Shown here piece after piece: positions 10,555 through 20,700 of a stretch of 64,000 nucleotides of DNA. A model generated the notes under the pieces. The model had not been told where the DNA came from. It made no database searches and was given only the letters and a program-made list of their open reading frames with translations. A program made the translations under genes and the position numbers. Source of the stretch: Bacteroidota bacterium. Its GTDB lineage: Bacteria > Bacteroidota > Bacteroidia > Flavobacteriales_E > Vicingaceae. The first letter of the stretch is position 1, and every line of letters starts with the position of its first letter. The stretch lies in assembly GCA_013112545.1 (NCBI GenBank), contig JABFGJ010000006.1, positions 124,001 through 188,000 on the forward strand, written 5' to 3'.

Positions 10555-10566
10555 TGACAGATATCA
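10555..10566. promoter_or_regulatory. Crp/Fnr-type operator candidate upstream of the nir operon
   Basis: The sequence TGACAGATATCA has the TGA-N6-TCA form of Crp/Fnr-family sites and matches seven of ten fixed positions of the Fnr consensus. It lies 4 bp upstream of the -33 TTG. If transcription starts about five bases after the -7 box, its centre falls near -41.5, the class II activator position. Denitrification genes are commonly controlled by Fnr/Dnr/Nnr proteins, so the position makes biological sense. The half sites are imperfect. Confidence 0.4.
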
Positions 10567-10574
10567 CTTTAATA

Positions 10575-10606
10575 AAAAAAGAGCCTCAACTATGAGACTC
10601 TTTTTT
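10575..10606 (-). terminator. Rho-independent terminator after giant gene B
   Basis: A hairpin with arms AGAGCCTCA and TGAGACTCT (one mismatch, four-base loop ACTA) is flanked by A and T runs. Read on the minus strand it ends in a seven-base T run, 36 bp after the stop of giant gene B. The flanking runs would also allow weak bidirectional use. It sits immediately upstream of the nir promoter and insulates it. Confidence 0.8.
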
Positions 10607-10641
10607 CTATTTCCAAGGAAATTTAATTCCACAATTACTGT

Positions 10642-13600
10642 TTATTCGACAATAATTTTATAATTATTTATTGATGAATTATTCTTAACTTTTAGATAAT
10701 AAACACCTTTAGCAATCCTTAAACCTTGGAGCAATTCCATTCTAACTAATTTTTGTCGGCCTCCAATTTCAACTTCCTTCGTAAGAATCAATTTGCCATT
10801 AGATTCAACTAAATCAATTAAATAACTACCCGCTTTTGGACTTTTTAATTCTAAATATAATGCTCCATTTCTAACAGGGTTTGGAAAAACATTTATAAAA
10901 CCTCCACCTTGGATTTCGTTAAAATAGACCACCTTACTATTGTAAGTTTTAGATTTACCATCAAAATCTACTTGTTTTAAACGGTAATAATTATATCCAA
11001 ATTCTGGAGTTTGATGAATTGCAGTATATGACAATTCAGTATTAGAATTTCCAGCTCCTTTCACAAGAGCTATTTTTTTAAACTCTACCCCATTGGCAGC
11101 ATGTTCAATTTCGAAATAATCATTGTTTATTTCACTACTCGTTTTCCAATCAATTTGAACTTTATCTTCTATTTTAACAACAGTAAAATCCAATAAAACA
11201 ATCGGCAAAGTAATTTCATCATCTATATCTCTAAAATCGTACTCTCCATCTCCGTCAGAGTCGGGAGTAATAGAAGGAACTCCGCCATTATCAGTGTCAT
11301 ACAAATCAATTAACCCATCGTCATCTTGATCAGAATAAAAAGTATTATCTGAGTCTAAGAAATTTGGAACATTATCAGCATCGTCATCCTCTAACCAATC
11401 TGGGATTCCATCACCATCATTTGTTCCATTTACATCAATGGCATTTACATATAACAATGGATTGCCATTACTCGATTCATAGGTAGCAGCTCTAGCTAAT
11501 AAATCGTTTAGGGCGTCACCATCTTCATCATCATCAAATCCTTCAATCCAATCAGGAAAAGTATCTCCATCTGAATCATCGTCTAAATAATCGGGATTGC
11601 CAACACCATCTTTGTTGCTTAGTGTAATCGCTGTTCCACCATTATCTGAATCGTAGGAATTATCCCAACCATCTCCATCGGTATCGCTACCAGTGGGAGC
11701 AACAAAACCAACAGTAGTTTGAGCTTCAACATGATCTGTTATTCCATCTGAATCTGAGTCTAAATCTAAATAATCATTAAACCCATCGCCATCATTGTCA
11801 GCAATAGTTAGAACAGTTCCTCCATTATCTTCATCAAAAGTATTATCCCAACCATCATTATCAGAATCTTGTGGTGTATCAACTTTAGCATCTCCATCAC
11901 TATCAACACCGCCTGCTTCAATGATGTCAGCTACACCATCTCCGTCAGCATCTAAATCAATTCGGTTTGGAAGCCCATCTCCGTCTTTATCTTCGTCAGC
12001 TAGAATTACACCTAAATTATCTGGATCAAATGTATTTGCCCATCCATCTCCATCTGTATCTGTATCATCTTCAACTCTTCCATCTTCATTTGGATCAACT
12101 CCTCCTGCTTCAATAATATCTGGAATACCATCATTATCCGAATCTAAGTCCAAATGATCAGCAATTTCATCTCCATCTGTATCACAAAAACGTTGAGCCT
12201 CAAAACCTATTCTTCCTAAAGTCCAAACGGCTGAATTATCATAACGAACGGCATCCATCAAGCCGGCATAATTACCTGAAACACCATTTGAAGTTCCACC
12301 ATGTGCTCCACCTAGCCCACCATCACTCCCATGAGTACCAATAGTCACGTCACCTGCAGCTGTAGAATTAGGAATTCCATCAACATACACGAGGATAGTT
12401 CCATTATCAAAAACAGCTGCAACATGATGCCATAATCCATCAACCGATAGTGTAAAGTCAGAAGCGATTGAGGCTTCTGAACCAGCACCTGAAGTTCTTA
12501 CTGTAACTGTTGGTGTGCCATCATCTAACCACAATATAAGCCCTTTGGTTCCACCACCTTCTTCATAAACAACTCTATCACCTGATAAATCACTTGGTTT
12601 TATCCAAGCAGAAAAACTTATTTCCGTATAAGCTTCTTCCATAAATACACCATTTTGGCTATATCTTATTTGATTACTAGTTCCATTAAAGCTTGCTGAA
12701 TGTGTTCCTTGAATGGCATCAGTTGAGAAACCTGGCGTATTTCCATCCGTTCTTTCATTGTGTCCATTTCCAGAAACATCGTTCGTATTATTGTCCATCG
12801 TCCAATACGCTTCTGGTGTTTCTCTAAATCTAATTTCTGGAGTAGGACAAGGTGCTTCATTAATATCTAGAACACCATCATTATCGTCATCTATATCATC
12901 AGAATCAACAATGCCATCCCCATCTGAATCAGGATTTGAAACTTCTCTCCAATCTCTTTCAGTAGTAATAAGTAAAACTAAATTAGGATGAGAAGTACCT
13001 TGAAGACTAGAATTTGTAGGATCTGTGCTGCTCGTATTGTTGTCATAGCCATCTAATAAACCATCGTTATCTACATCTGTTGTTCCCCCTGGCAATCCAG
13101 TATTTGCTGGGCTGCCTGCATCGGCAACTCCATCACCATCAGTATCGTGACCCTCTATGACATCATTAATTCCATCACCATCTGTATCTAAATCTAAATA
13201 ATCAGGAGAGTCAGCATCAGTAGCAGAATCGATATCAGATAATTCAAAACTTGAATTTATTCCACCAAAGTTAGCATCATCACTATCATAAGCATCGTCA
13301 ATCCCATCGCCGTCAGCATCGGAGTTTGCAGGAGCAATATATGTTTTAGTTCCTTGACCTTCAGTATTGTCAACGATACCATCATTATCTGCATCAATAT
13401 CAATAAAGTTGTACAAATCATCTCCATCAAAATCACCATTTGGGAAACTATCTGGAGCGCCATCATTATCTCCGTCAACACCTGTAACAATGGTAACATT
13501 GGCTATGTTGGTATCATCTGAATCATCTCCGGCTGCTAATGAATTATTTGGATCTCCATCAACATTGTCATTAAATCCATCATTATCAACATCGACATAA

Positions 13601-16600
13601 GCATCCTCAATTCCATCTCTATCTGTATCTGCTCCTCCGGCTTCTATTACATCAAGAATTCCATCGTCATCGGAATCTAAATCAAGAAAATTGTAAACAT
13701 TATCGCCATCTTTATCATCGTTTGGAAAACTGTTTGGTGCCCCATCATTATTAGTATCTGAACCAGTTAAAGTTAGAGCATTGGCAGTGTTCGAATCAGA
13801 AGCATCGCTACCAACAGCCAATGAGTTATCGGGATCACCGTCAACATCATCATTAAAACCATCGTTATCTGCATCTGAATAATTATCTGCTCTACCATCA
13901 CCATTTACATCCGTGCCGCCAGCTTCAACAACATCGGGTATCCCATCATTATCTGCGTCTAAATCTAAGAAATTCAGTATTCCATCACCATCATGATCTC
14001 CATTTGGATAAGAATCCGGAGCACCATCGTTGTCTGAATCGACACTCGTTAATATTAATGCATTATTTGTATTTGTATCGTCAGAATCATCTCCAACAGC
14101 TAAAGAGTTGTTAGGGTCTCCATCAACATCGTCATTAAATCCATCGTTGTCTGAATCTGTATAATTATCAGCTCTTCCATCTCCATTTACATCCGTGCCG
14201 CCAGCTTCAACAACATCAGGTATTCCATCATTATCGGCATCTAAATCAATATAATTTAAAATTCCGTCCTTGTCGTTATCATCATTTGGATATGAGTTTG
14301 GTGCGCCATCATTATCAGTATCTGTACCGGTCAAGGTTAATGCATTTGCTGAATTTTCTGCAGTCCCATCATTTCCAACATCTCCATCCACATCATCATT
14401 AAACCCATCATTATCCGAGTCAGTATAATTATCTGCTCTGCCATCACCATTCTTGTCTGTTCCTCCTGCTTCAACCACATCGGGTATTCCATCATTATCT
14501 GCGTCTAAATCCAGTTGGTCTGTTATTCCATCCTTATCGGCATCATTATATGGATAAGAATTTGGAACTCCATCATCATCCGTATCTGCTCCGGTTAATA
14601 ATAAAGCATTAGAAGAGTTTTCTGCAGTTCCATTATTGCCTACATCTCCATCTACTTTATCATTAAACCCATCATTATCTGTATCAACATAATTGTCGGC
14701 TCTTCCGTCTCCGTCTGAATCTGTCCCACCTGCCTCAACAACATCAGGAATACCATCATTATCGGCATCTAAATCTAAATGATCTAAAACACCATCACCA
14801 TCCGTATCATCAGTTGGGTAACTATCCGGCTCTCCATCATTGTTACCATCAACTCCAGTTACTAAAATTGGATTCCCTGCAACACACTGTTCTTCATTGT
14901 AAAAATACTTAACGGCATCTAGGTCAAAATCATCATTGGAACCAGAAACCAAACTTAATTTCAGGTATCTCAAGCTATTTTCTGCTTGCATTAAAGTGGA
15001 AACTACATCGTTTTCAGAATTTGTAGATGGACTAACAGAGTGAGTTGAATATCCTGATCCTGGGCTAGTTGATTCTTCAACAACCATGTCAGAAGTAAAA
15101 CTATCATCTCCATAGTTTTTCCTTTTCCAATAAATGATATAGTCAGTTCCCACAGGAAGGGTTACGCCAAAATCCATTACTATATAATCTCCAAAAGAAT
15201 ACAATTCTGCTAATGTGCCATTTGGTTGTCCATTGGCATTAGTTCCATTATCTACACTATTTGATGAACCAGGAATATAAGTTGAAGTACCTATATCAGT
15301 CGAATCAGTACAAATTTGTCCATCGGTAATATCGTTAAATCCATCGTTGTCTGAATCTATATAATTATCAGCAAAACCATCACCATCTTCATCGGTACCA
15401 CCCACCTCAACTACATCAGGAATACCATCATTGTCTGAATCCAAATCAATGTAATCTGGAAAGCCATCTCCATCTGTATCTCTTTCATTATCCGTTGAGC
15501 CATCATTATCAGAATCTAATAATGGATTAGTTGAAACTCCTTGAAGGCATCCAGGTTGGTTTACACAAGGGCTTGAACCAGTTGGACCATCGGTGTCATC
15601 GTTATCATAATCATCTGCTAATCCGTCACCATCGGTATCAGTCAGGTCATCAATTACTCCGTCTCCATCGGTGTCAACCCCTCCAATCTCAATTAAATCG
15701 GAAATTCCGTCATTATCCGAATCTCGATCTAAATAATCTGGAATTCCATCTAAGTCAGAATCATAATTACTACAGGCACCTGTAAGCGTACTTCCGCAAC
15801 CTGGAAAATCAGAGTCTAATGCATTTCTTATTCCATCTCCGTCTAAATCATCACTAGGGTCAGGCAAGCCATCGGCACAATCCCAGCCATTAACACCATG
15901 AAAAGTAGCTAAACAAAAATCAGCATCTTCATAATCTGGAGTCCCATCTCCATCATGGTCACCATTATACATTTCAACTATATCAGGAATACCATCGTTG
16001 TCGTCGTCAATATCCAATACATCAGATAAGCCATCATCATCCTTGTCACAAGTATTAAAAGTAACAATCAAGGTATCTCTTAACTCTGCAAAAGAAAACC
16101 AAGTATTTAAATAAAGCTGATTACCATCATCAGGAGACCAAACATTTCCATTGCTCGTTACCCCTTCAAAATCATAATCAGATGCTCCAAAAGCTCCGCC
16201 TGCTTGTGTGTGATCATAATAAATTCTTCCGGGGTCAGTTGCTACAACAAAAGAAAGCGGTCTGACTAATGTTCGATTAAAACCATTTGGATTAGCTTCT
16301 ACATCACCTAAAGGCATGTGAAAGATTCCTGCCTGGTATTTTATAACCGCTTGAGCTTGACCTGCAACAACTAAGTCACCTAAACCATCTAAATCATCCC
16401 AAGCTAAACAATGAGTCCCTGCTGGCTTATTATCAACCAACAATCGATCTGAAGTCCCTGGATCAAATGTCCCATTTTCATTCATGTCAATTAGAATTTC
16501 TACTTGCCCTCCTTTTGTGATATTATATAAGAAACAAGTAGAGCCAGAACATCTATCATATTCTAAAAAATTCAATCTAGGCAATTCCCCAGCTGAAGGA

Positions 16601-17520
16601 TAAATATTGGTGTCAGGGTTATTTACAAAGATTGGGAATTCTCCATCTACACTTCCTTTTCCTATAGTAGAATAGGGTAAAGATTGTCGGTCAACTTTAT
16701 AGTCGCCAGTGTTTTGAATTCCATATCTGGTAAAAGCGATATTCCAGCCACCTGCTTTTACCTGATCCCACTGAACTGCAAGCACAAGACTATCATCAGA
16801 TTGATATAAAAAGAATTCAGCGTCAACATCATTAAAACCAGTTCCACTGGTTTTGTTATACAAAGACCATTGTAGCGCGTTTAATCGACCATTTATGGCA
16901 GTGTGGTTTCCAGAACCTTCGGGCAATCCATTTGTATTTGCTACAGTTACATCAAAATATGAGATTTGATGTTTAGAGCCTTTAGAGTATGTTGTAGAAT
17001 TTGTCCCATTAAATTCGATGTAGTAATTACCAGCCATTGCTGGTGTGATAGAAATTGCATCATAACCTCCTGCGCCATACACTTCAATTGGGCCATTTCT
17101 AGCTTCAGTTAAGGTTGCTATATACCCTTCACCTGTATGCCCTGTCCCACTACTTAAAACTGCTTGTAAAGTTCCTGGAGTGGTTGGATAAACCTGAGTT
17201 CCGTTAGGATCCATCACTCTAAAATAAGAAGCAGAACTCGAAAACTTATTCATCCCTATGTAAATGCGCTCATTTGCAAAATCGGAAGAAACAGTAATAA
17301 AAATACGCTCATCTGCATTACATCCAGTTGTACCCAAACGGTCATTTCCATCCGGTGTATTAAAAACACATAAAGACATTTCTTGTCCGGACACCATTCC
17401 AACTGGCATCCATTGTGCTGTACCTTCAGAATAAATATTGCTTGTTTTAACAAGTAGTAGAAATAACATCATTAATCTACCACTAAATACTAAGAGATCC
17501 TTAATAGTTTTATTTAACAT
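10642..17520 (-). CDS. Giant T9SS-secreted TSP3-repeat protein B with LamG domain (2,292 aa)
   Basis: Secreted modular protein; ATG start with a signal peptide of about 33 residues. The first 500 or so residues are unlike the other three giants and include a DUF-type beta region of unknown function. Acidic TSP3-like repeats follow. A discoidin-like module lies at about 733-880. Next are five nearly identical tandem units of 88-94 aa (described separately), an ERDWRE boundary motif, and a LamG/concanavalin-like domain at about 1560-1773 (AYWTMDN, ISFSAWIKPSDL, GLWHHVAAVFDNG). More repeats, a conserved EGFDDDEDGDALNDL block, a fibronectin-like segment and a T9SS sorting domain (NVFPNPVRNG, GVYYLKVKNN) end the protein. 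LamG domains often bind glycans, so carbohydrate or matrix adhesion is a reasonable inference. A -7 box ends only four bases before the start codon. Confidence 0.85.
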   Translation of the reverse strand: MLNKTIKDLLVFSGRLMMLFLLLVKTSNIYSEGTAQWMPVGMVSGQEMSLCVFNTPDGNDRLGTTGCNADERIFITVSSDFANERIYIGMNKFSSSASYFRVMDPNGTQVYPTTPGTLQAVLSSGTGHTGEGYIATLTEARNGPIEVYGAGGYDAISITPAMAGNYYIEFNGTNSTTYSKGSKHQISYFDVTVANTNGLPEGSGNHTAINGRLNALQWSLYNKTSGTGFNDVDAEFFLYQSDDSLVLAVQWDQVKAGGWNIAFTRYGIQNTGDYKVDRQSLPYSTIGKGSVDGEFPIFVNNPDTNIYPSAGELPRLNFLEYDRCSGSTCFLYNITKGGQVEILIDMNENGTFDPGTSDRLLVDNKPAGTHCLAWDDLDGLGDLVVAGQAQAVIKYQAGIFHMPLGDVEANPNGFNRTLVRPLSFVVATDPGRIYYDHTQAGGAFGASDYDFEGVTSNGNVWSPDDGNQLYLNTWFSFAELRDTLIVTFNTCDKDDDGLSDVLDIDDDNDGIPDIVEMYNGDHDGDGTPDYEDADFCLATFHGVNGWDCADGLPDPSDDLDGDGIRNALDSDFPGCGSTLTGACSNYDSDLDGIPDYLDRDSDNDGISDLIEIGGVDTDGDGVIDDLTDTDGDGLADDYDNDDTDGPTGSSPCVNQPGCLQGVSTNPLLDSDNDGSTDNERDTDGDGFPDYIDLDSDNDGIPDVVEVGGTDEDGDGFADNYIDSDNDGFNDITDGQICTDSTDIGTSTYIPGSSNSVDNGTNANGQPNGTLAELYSFGDYIVMDFGVTLPVGTDYIIYWKRKNYGDDSFTSDMVVEESTSPGSGYSTHSVSPSTNSENDVVSTLMQAENSLRYLKLSLVSGSNDDFDLDAVKYFYNEEQCVAGNPILVTGVDGNNDGEPDSYPTDDTDGDGVLDHLDLDADNDGIPDVVEAGGTDSDGDGRADNYVDTDNDGFNDKVDGDVGNNGTAENSSNALLLTGADTDDDGVPNSYPYNDADKDGITDQLDLDADNDGIPDVVEAGGTDKNGDGRADNYTDSDNDGFNDDVDGDVGNDGTAENSANALTLTGTDTDNDGAPNSYPNDDNDKDGILNYIDLDADNDGIPDVVEAGGTDVNGDGRADNYTDSDNDGFNDDVDGDPNNSLAVGDDSDDTNTNNALILTSVDSDNDGAPDSYPNGDHDGDGILNFLDLDADNDGIPDVVEAGGTDVNGDGRADNYSDADNDGFNDDVDGDPDNSLAVGSDASDSNTANALTLTGSDTNNDGAPNSFPNDDKDGDNVYNFLDLDSDDDGILDVIEAGGADTDRDGIEDAYVDVDNDGFNDNVDGDPNNSLAAGDDSDDTNIANVTIVTGVDGDNDGAPDSFPNGDFDGDDLYNFIDIDADNDGIVDNTEGQGTKTYIAPANSDADGDGIDDAYDSDDANFGGINSSFELSDIDSATDADSPDYLDLDTDGDGINDVIEGHDTDGDGVADAGSPANTGLPGGTTDVDNDGLLDGYDNNTSSTDPTNSSLQGTSHPNLVLLITTERDWREVSNPDSDGDGIVDSDDIDDDNDGVLDINEAPCPTPEIRFRETPEAYWTMDNNTNDVSGNGHNERTDGNTPGFSTDAIQGTHSASFNGTSNQIRYSQNGVFMEEAYTEISFSAWIKPSDLSGDRVVYEEGGGTKGLILWLDDGTPTVTVRTSGAGSEASIASDFTLSVDGLWHHVAAVFDNGTILVYVDGIPNSTAAGDVTIGTHGSDGGLGGAHGGTSNGVSGNYAGLMDAVRYDNSAVWTLGRIGFEAQRFCDTDGDEIADHLDLDSDNDGIPDIIEAGGVDPNEDGRVEDDTDTDGDGWANTFDPDNLGVILADEDKDGDGLPNRIDLDADGDGVADIIEAGGVDSDGDAKVDTPQDSDNDGWDNTFDEDNGGTVLTIADNDGDGFNDYLDLDSDSDGITDHVEAQTTVGFVAPTGSDTDGDGWDNSYDSDNGGTAITLSNKDGVGNPDYLDDDSDGDTFPDWIEGFDDDEDGDALNDLLARAATYESSNGNPLLYVNAIDVNGTNDGDGIPDWLEDDDADNVPNFLDSDNTFYSDQDDDGLIDLYDTDNGGVPSITPDSDGDGEYDFRDIDDEITLPIVLLDFTVVKIEDKVQIDWKTSSEINNDYFEIEHAANGVEFKKIALVKGAGNSNTELSYTAIHQTPEFGYNYYRLKQVDFDGKSKTYNSKVVYFNEIQGGGFINVFPNPVRNGALYLELKSPKAGSYLIDLVESNGKLILTKEVEIGGRQKLVRMELLQGLRIAKGVYYLKVKNNSSINNYKIIVE
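13495..14868 (-). repeat. Five tandem 264/282-bp repeats inside giant gene B
   Basis: Five consecutive in-frame units of 88, 88, 94, 94 and 94 codons, each containing DLDADNDGIPDVVEAGGTD or a near variant, then GDGRADNY and DNDGFND. The first two end in a TAENSxNA tail; the last three carry a longer NSLAxGxDxxDxN tail, so two subfamilies were amplified. A partial sixth unit follows on the C-terminal side (from 13494 downwards). Each unit holds several calcium-type DxDxDG loops. Confidence 0.9.
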
Positions 17521-17524
17521 TCGA

Positions 17525-17532
17525 CAAAATTA
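17525..17532 (-). promoter_or_regulatory. Candidate -7 box for giant gene B
   Basis: Perfect TAATTTTG on the minus strand ends four bases (TCGA) before the ATG at 17520. This implies a leaderless or nearly leaderless transcript. No clear -33 TTG is seen. Confidence 0.45.
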
Positions 17533-17693
17533 GTTAAACTATAAACTTTATCGACTAAAATTATAATTTAACATATGAATCTTAAAATAAATGATATGAA
17601 CAGCTTAATTATTGTTACTAATACGTGTTCTTTTGATTTCTGATGTTAATACATCTATTGAATCGTTTCAAGTTTTATAGCAGAAAAAGTACT

Positions 17694-17718
17694 AGGACTT
17701 ATCAATTGATAAAATCCT
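17694..17718 (-). terminator. Possible terminator after giant gene C
   Basis: A 14-bp perfect palindrome (TTATCAATTGATAA) is flanked by AGGA and TCCT, forming a longer imperfect hairpin 29 bp after the stop of giant gene C. On the minus strand it is followed by AGTACTTTTTC, a weak T tract. The rest of the 226-bp gap between giants B and C shows nothing recognisable. Confidence 0.35.
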
Positions 17719-17746
17719 AATTTCTGATGTTCTAGCAATAAAAATA

Positions 17747-20700
17747 TTAAAGAATAATAAATGGAAGATTTACGACATCCTGATTGAAATAAACTTTTAG
17801 AATATAAGCACCTGAGTCTAAAACAGACTTTTCTAATACATCGATTTGAAAGTTTTCCATTTCTTCGCTAATCACTAAACTCTTATAAAATAGTTGCTTT
17901 CCATCGGTAGCTAATATTTCATAACTAAAACTCCCTTTTCTAATTAAATCTATAACTAATCTTAATTGTTCTCCATTAGTTGGATTAGGATATATTCCAA
18001 TTCCTTTTGAAGAATAATCTGAAGTATTCCCTTTTTTGAAATTAACCATTTGAACTTTAAAATACTTATAATCTCCATTAAAATCCGTTTGTTTTAAACG
18101 ATAATAATTTGAACCCGTAATTGGGTTTTTATCAAATCTTTGGTAAACTATGGGTTTATTAGAATTTCCTGCACCTTTCTCTATCAATAATGTTTCGAAG
18201 TCTATTCCATTTATAGATCGCTCAATCGTAAAATAATCATTGTTTATCTCGGTAGAAGTTTCCCAATCTAAACGAACGAAAGCATCTTCTTTAATCGCTG
18301 TAAAATACACTAATTCTATAGGCAAAGTAACCTCATTATCCGTGTCTCTAAAATCATATTCTCCGTCACCGTCTTGATCTGACAAACCTGCTGGAATTCC
18401 TCCATTATCAGTATCAAACAAGTCAATCAATCCATCCAAATCTTGATCTGAATAACCGGCATAATCTGGGTCTAAGTAATTTGGGATTCCATCCAAATCA
18501 TCATCTTCTAACCAATCTGGGATTCCATCTCCATCATTTGTTCCGTTTGCATCAAAGGCATTTACATACAACAAAGGATTTCCATTACTCGATTCATAGG
18601 TGTCGGCTCTAGCTAATAAATCATTTAAAGCATCGCCATCTTCATCATCATCAAAGCCTTCTATCCAGTCAGGGAATGTATCTCCATCAGAGTCATCGTC
18701 CATGTAGTCAGGATTGCCAGTAGCGTCATTATTGCTTAATGTAATTGCTGTTCCTCCATCATCAGAATCATAACGATTATCCCAACCATCTTGATCAGTG
18801 TCTAAACCGAGTGGAGCTAAAAATCCTGCTGTCGTCTGACCTTCAACATTGTCATTAATTCCATCAGAATCAGAATCTAAGTCTAAGTAATTTGATATTC
18901 CATCGCCATCGGTATCTACAATTGGTAGGTTTTCACCAGCCTCAGTATGGTCATACGTATTTGCCCAACCGTTAAAGTTATCATCAGTGTTGCTGTCTGC
19001 CATACCATTTCCATCTGCATCAATTCCTCCAGCCTCAATGATGTCGGCTATCCCATCATTATCAGCATCTAAATCTATTCTGTTTTTATAACCATCCCCA
19101 TCTTGGTCTGGATCCGCTAATGGAGTACCACCACTTCCGTCTTGGTCATCAAATACATTTGACCAGCCATCATTGTTGTTGCCATCATTAAACTCTCCGT
19201 CAACCCTTCCATCTCCATCGATGTCAACTCCTCCAGCTTCAATTATATCAGGAATTCCATCATTGTCAGAATCGAGGTCGATTTGATTTGGAATTCCGTC
19301 TCCATCAGTATCACATTGACTAACTTCAGAAAATACAGAAAAAGGAATTGTTGTTTTAGCAATAGAGCCTGAAGAATAAGATACACTTAAAAACTCGCCA
19401 CCTCCATCTTCATAAAACAAAATAGTAATCGGATATGTACCTTTAGTTAATGCTACTGTTCCAGATCTTTCTTGTACTCCATGATTTCCATCATTATTCA
19501 CAATTTGGTTTCCGTCAATGTACAGCTTTGAGCCATCGTCAGAAGTTGTATAAAAAGTATAAGTTTCATTGGTTGAAATTGTAATAAACCCAGTATATCT
19601 AATCGAGAATAAATTTCCATCGCCAGGAGTTTCAATCGCATAAAGTGCGTCAACATCAATGGATGTGACACTTCCTGTTCCAGTGGCTCCAGAAGTTGGA
19701 ATATTATCAACTGTATTGCCTGAAGGTTTTACATCATAAAACTCGTAATATAAAGATTGCGTAATGCCGCTAAGGCAACCAAGGTTTTCATCGACATCAA
19801 GAATACCATCATTATCATCATCGATGTCATATTTGTTTGCTATTCCATCATTATCTGAATCTAAAAATTCTCTCCAATCTCTTTCTGGTGTGAAGGGATT
19901 ATCTAAATCGGGGAAAGAATCTGAGGTCTGGTTATTATTTGAAACATTGCTTGACGAATTCAAGCCTACGACATCATCAAAGCTATCATCTAATCCATCA
20001 TTATCTGAATCAACTCCCGATGGGTTTGTATTGGCTATTCCATCATTGTTTGTATCCCAAGCTTCAAGTATATCAAGATCTCCGTCATTATCTGAATCGG
20101 TGTCTATATAATCAGGATTATCAGCACCATCAGTATTTACTGGAACCAATAAATTAGCTCCTAAATCCATATCAAAATTATCGTCGATACCGTCGCCATC
20201 TGAGTCTGTTCCTGATGGAAGTATCGGATTTGAAGAAGATACTTGCGCTTCAATTACATCAACAATACCATCATCATCAGCATCAATATCTATTCTATCT
20301 TGCAGGTTATCAACATCAGTATCAGGATCTGTTAATGCTGTTCCTCCATTATCGGAGTCAAAAGTATTTGCCCACCCATCATTATCTCCATCTGCATAAG
20401 AATCTACTCTGCCATTATTATCTAAATCAACTCCTCCTGCCTCAATAATATCGGCAATTCCATCATTGTCTGAATCTAAATCAAGTCTATTCTCAACACC
20501 ATCTTTATCTGTATCACAAGCCGAATTTGAGTTTGATAGAACACTAAATGGCAATAGCATTTTAGAAATTGAAGGACTAGAATAAGAAACACTTAAATTA
20601 TCATCTCCAGTATTTTCAAAAAATTCAACTACAAAAGAGTATGTCCCTGGAGTTAATGCAATCGTTCCAGACACTTCAGTTGATGAATGTAGCCCATCAT

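Noticed and set aside
13495-14868. Possible CRISPR-like array because of regular repeats
   Set aside because: The repeats are long, in frame and coding, with no short direct repeat and unique spacer pattern and no cas genes.
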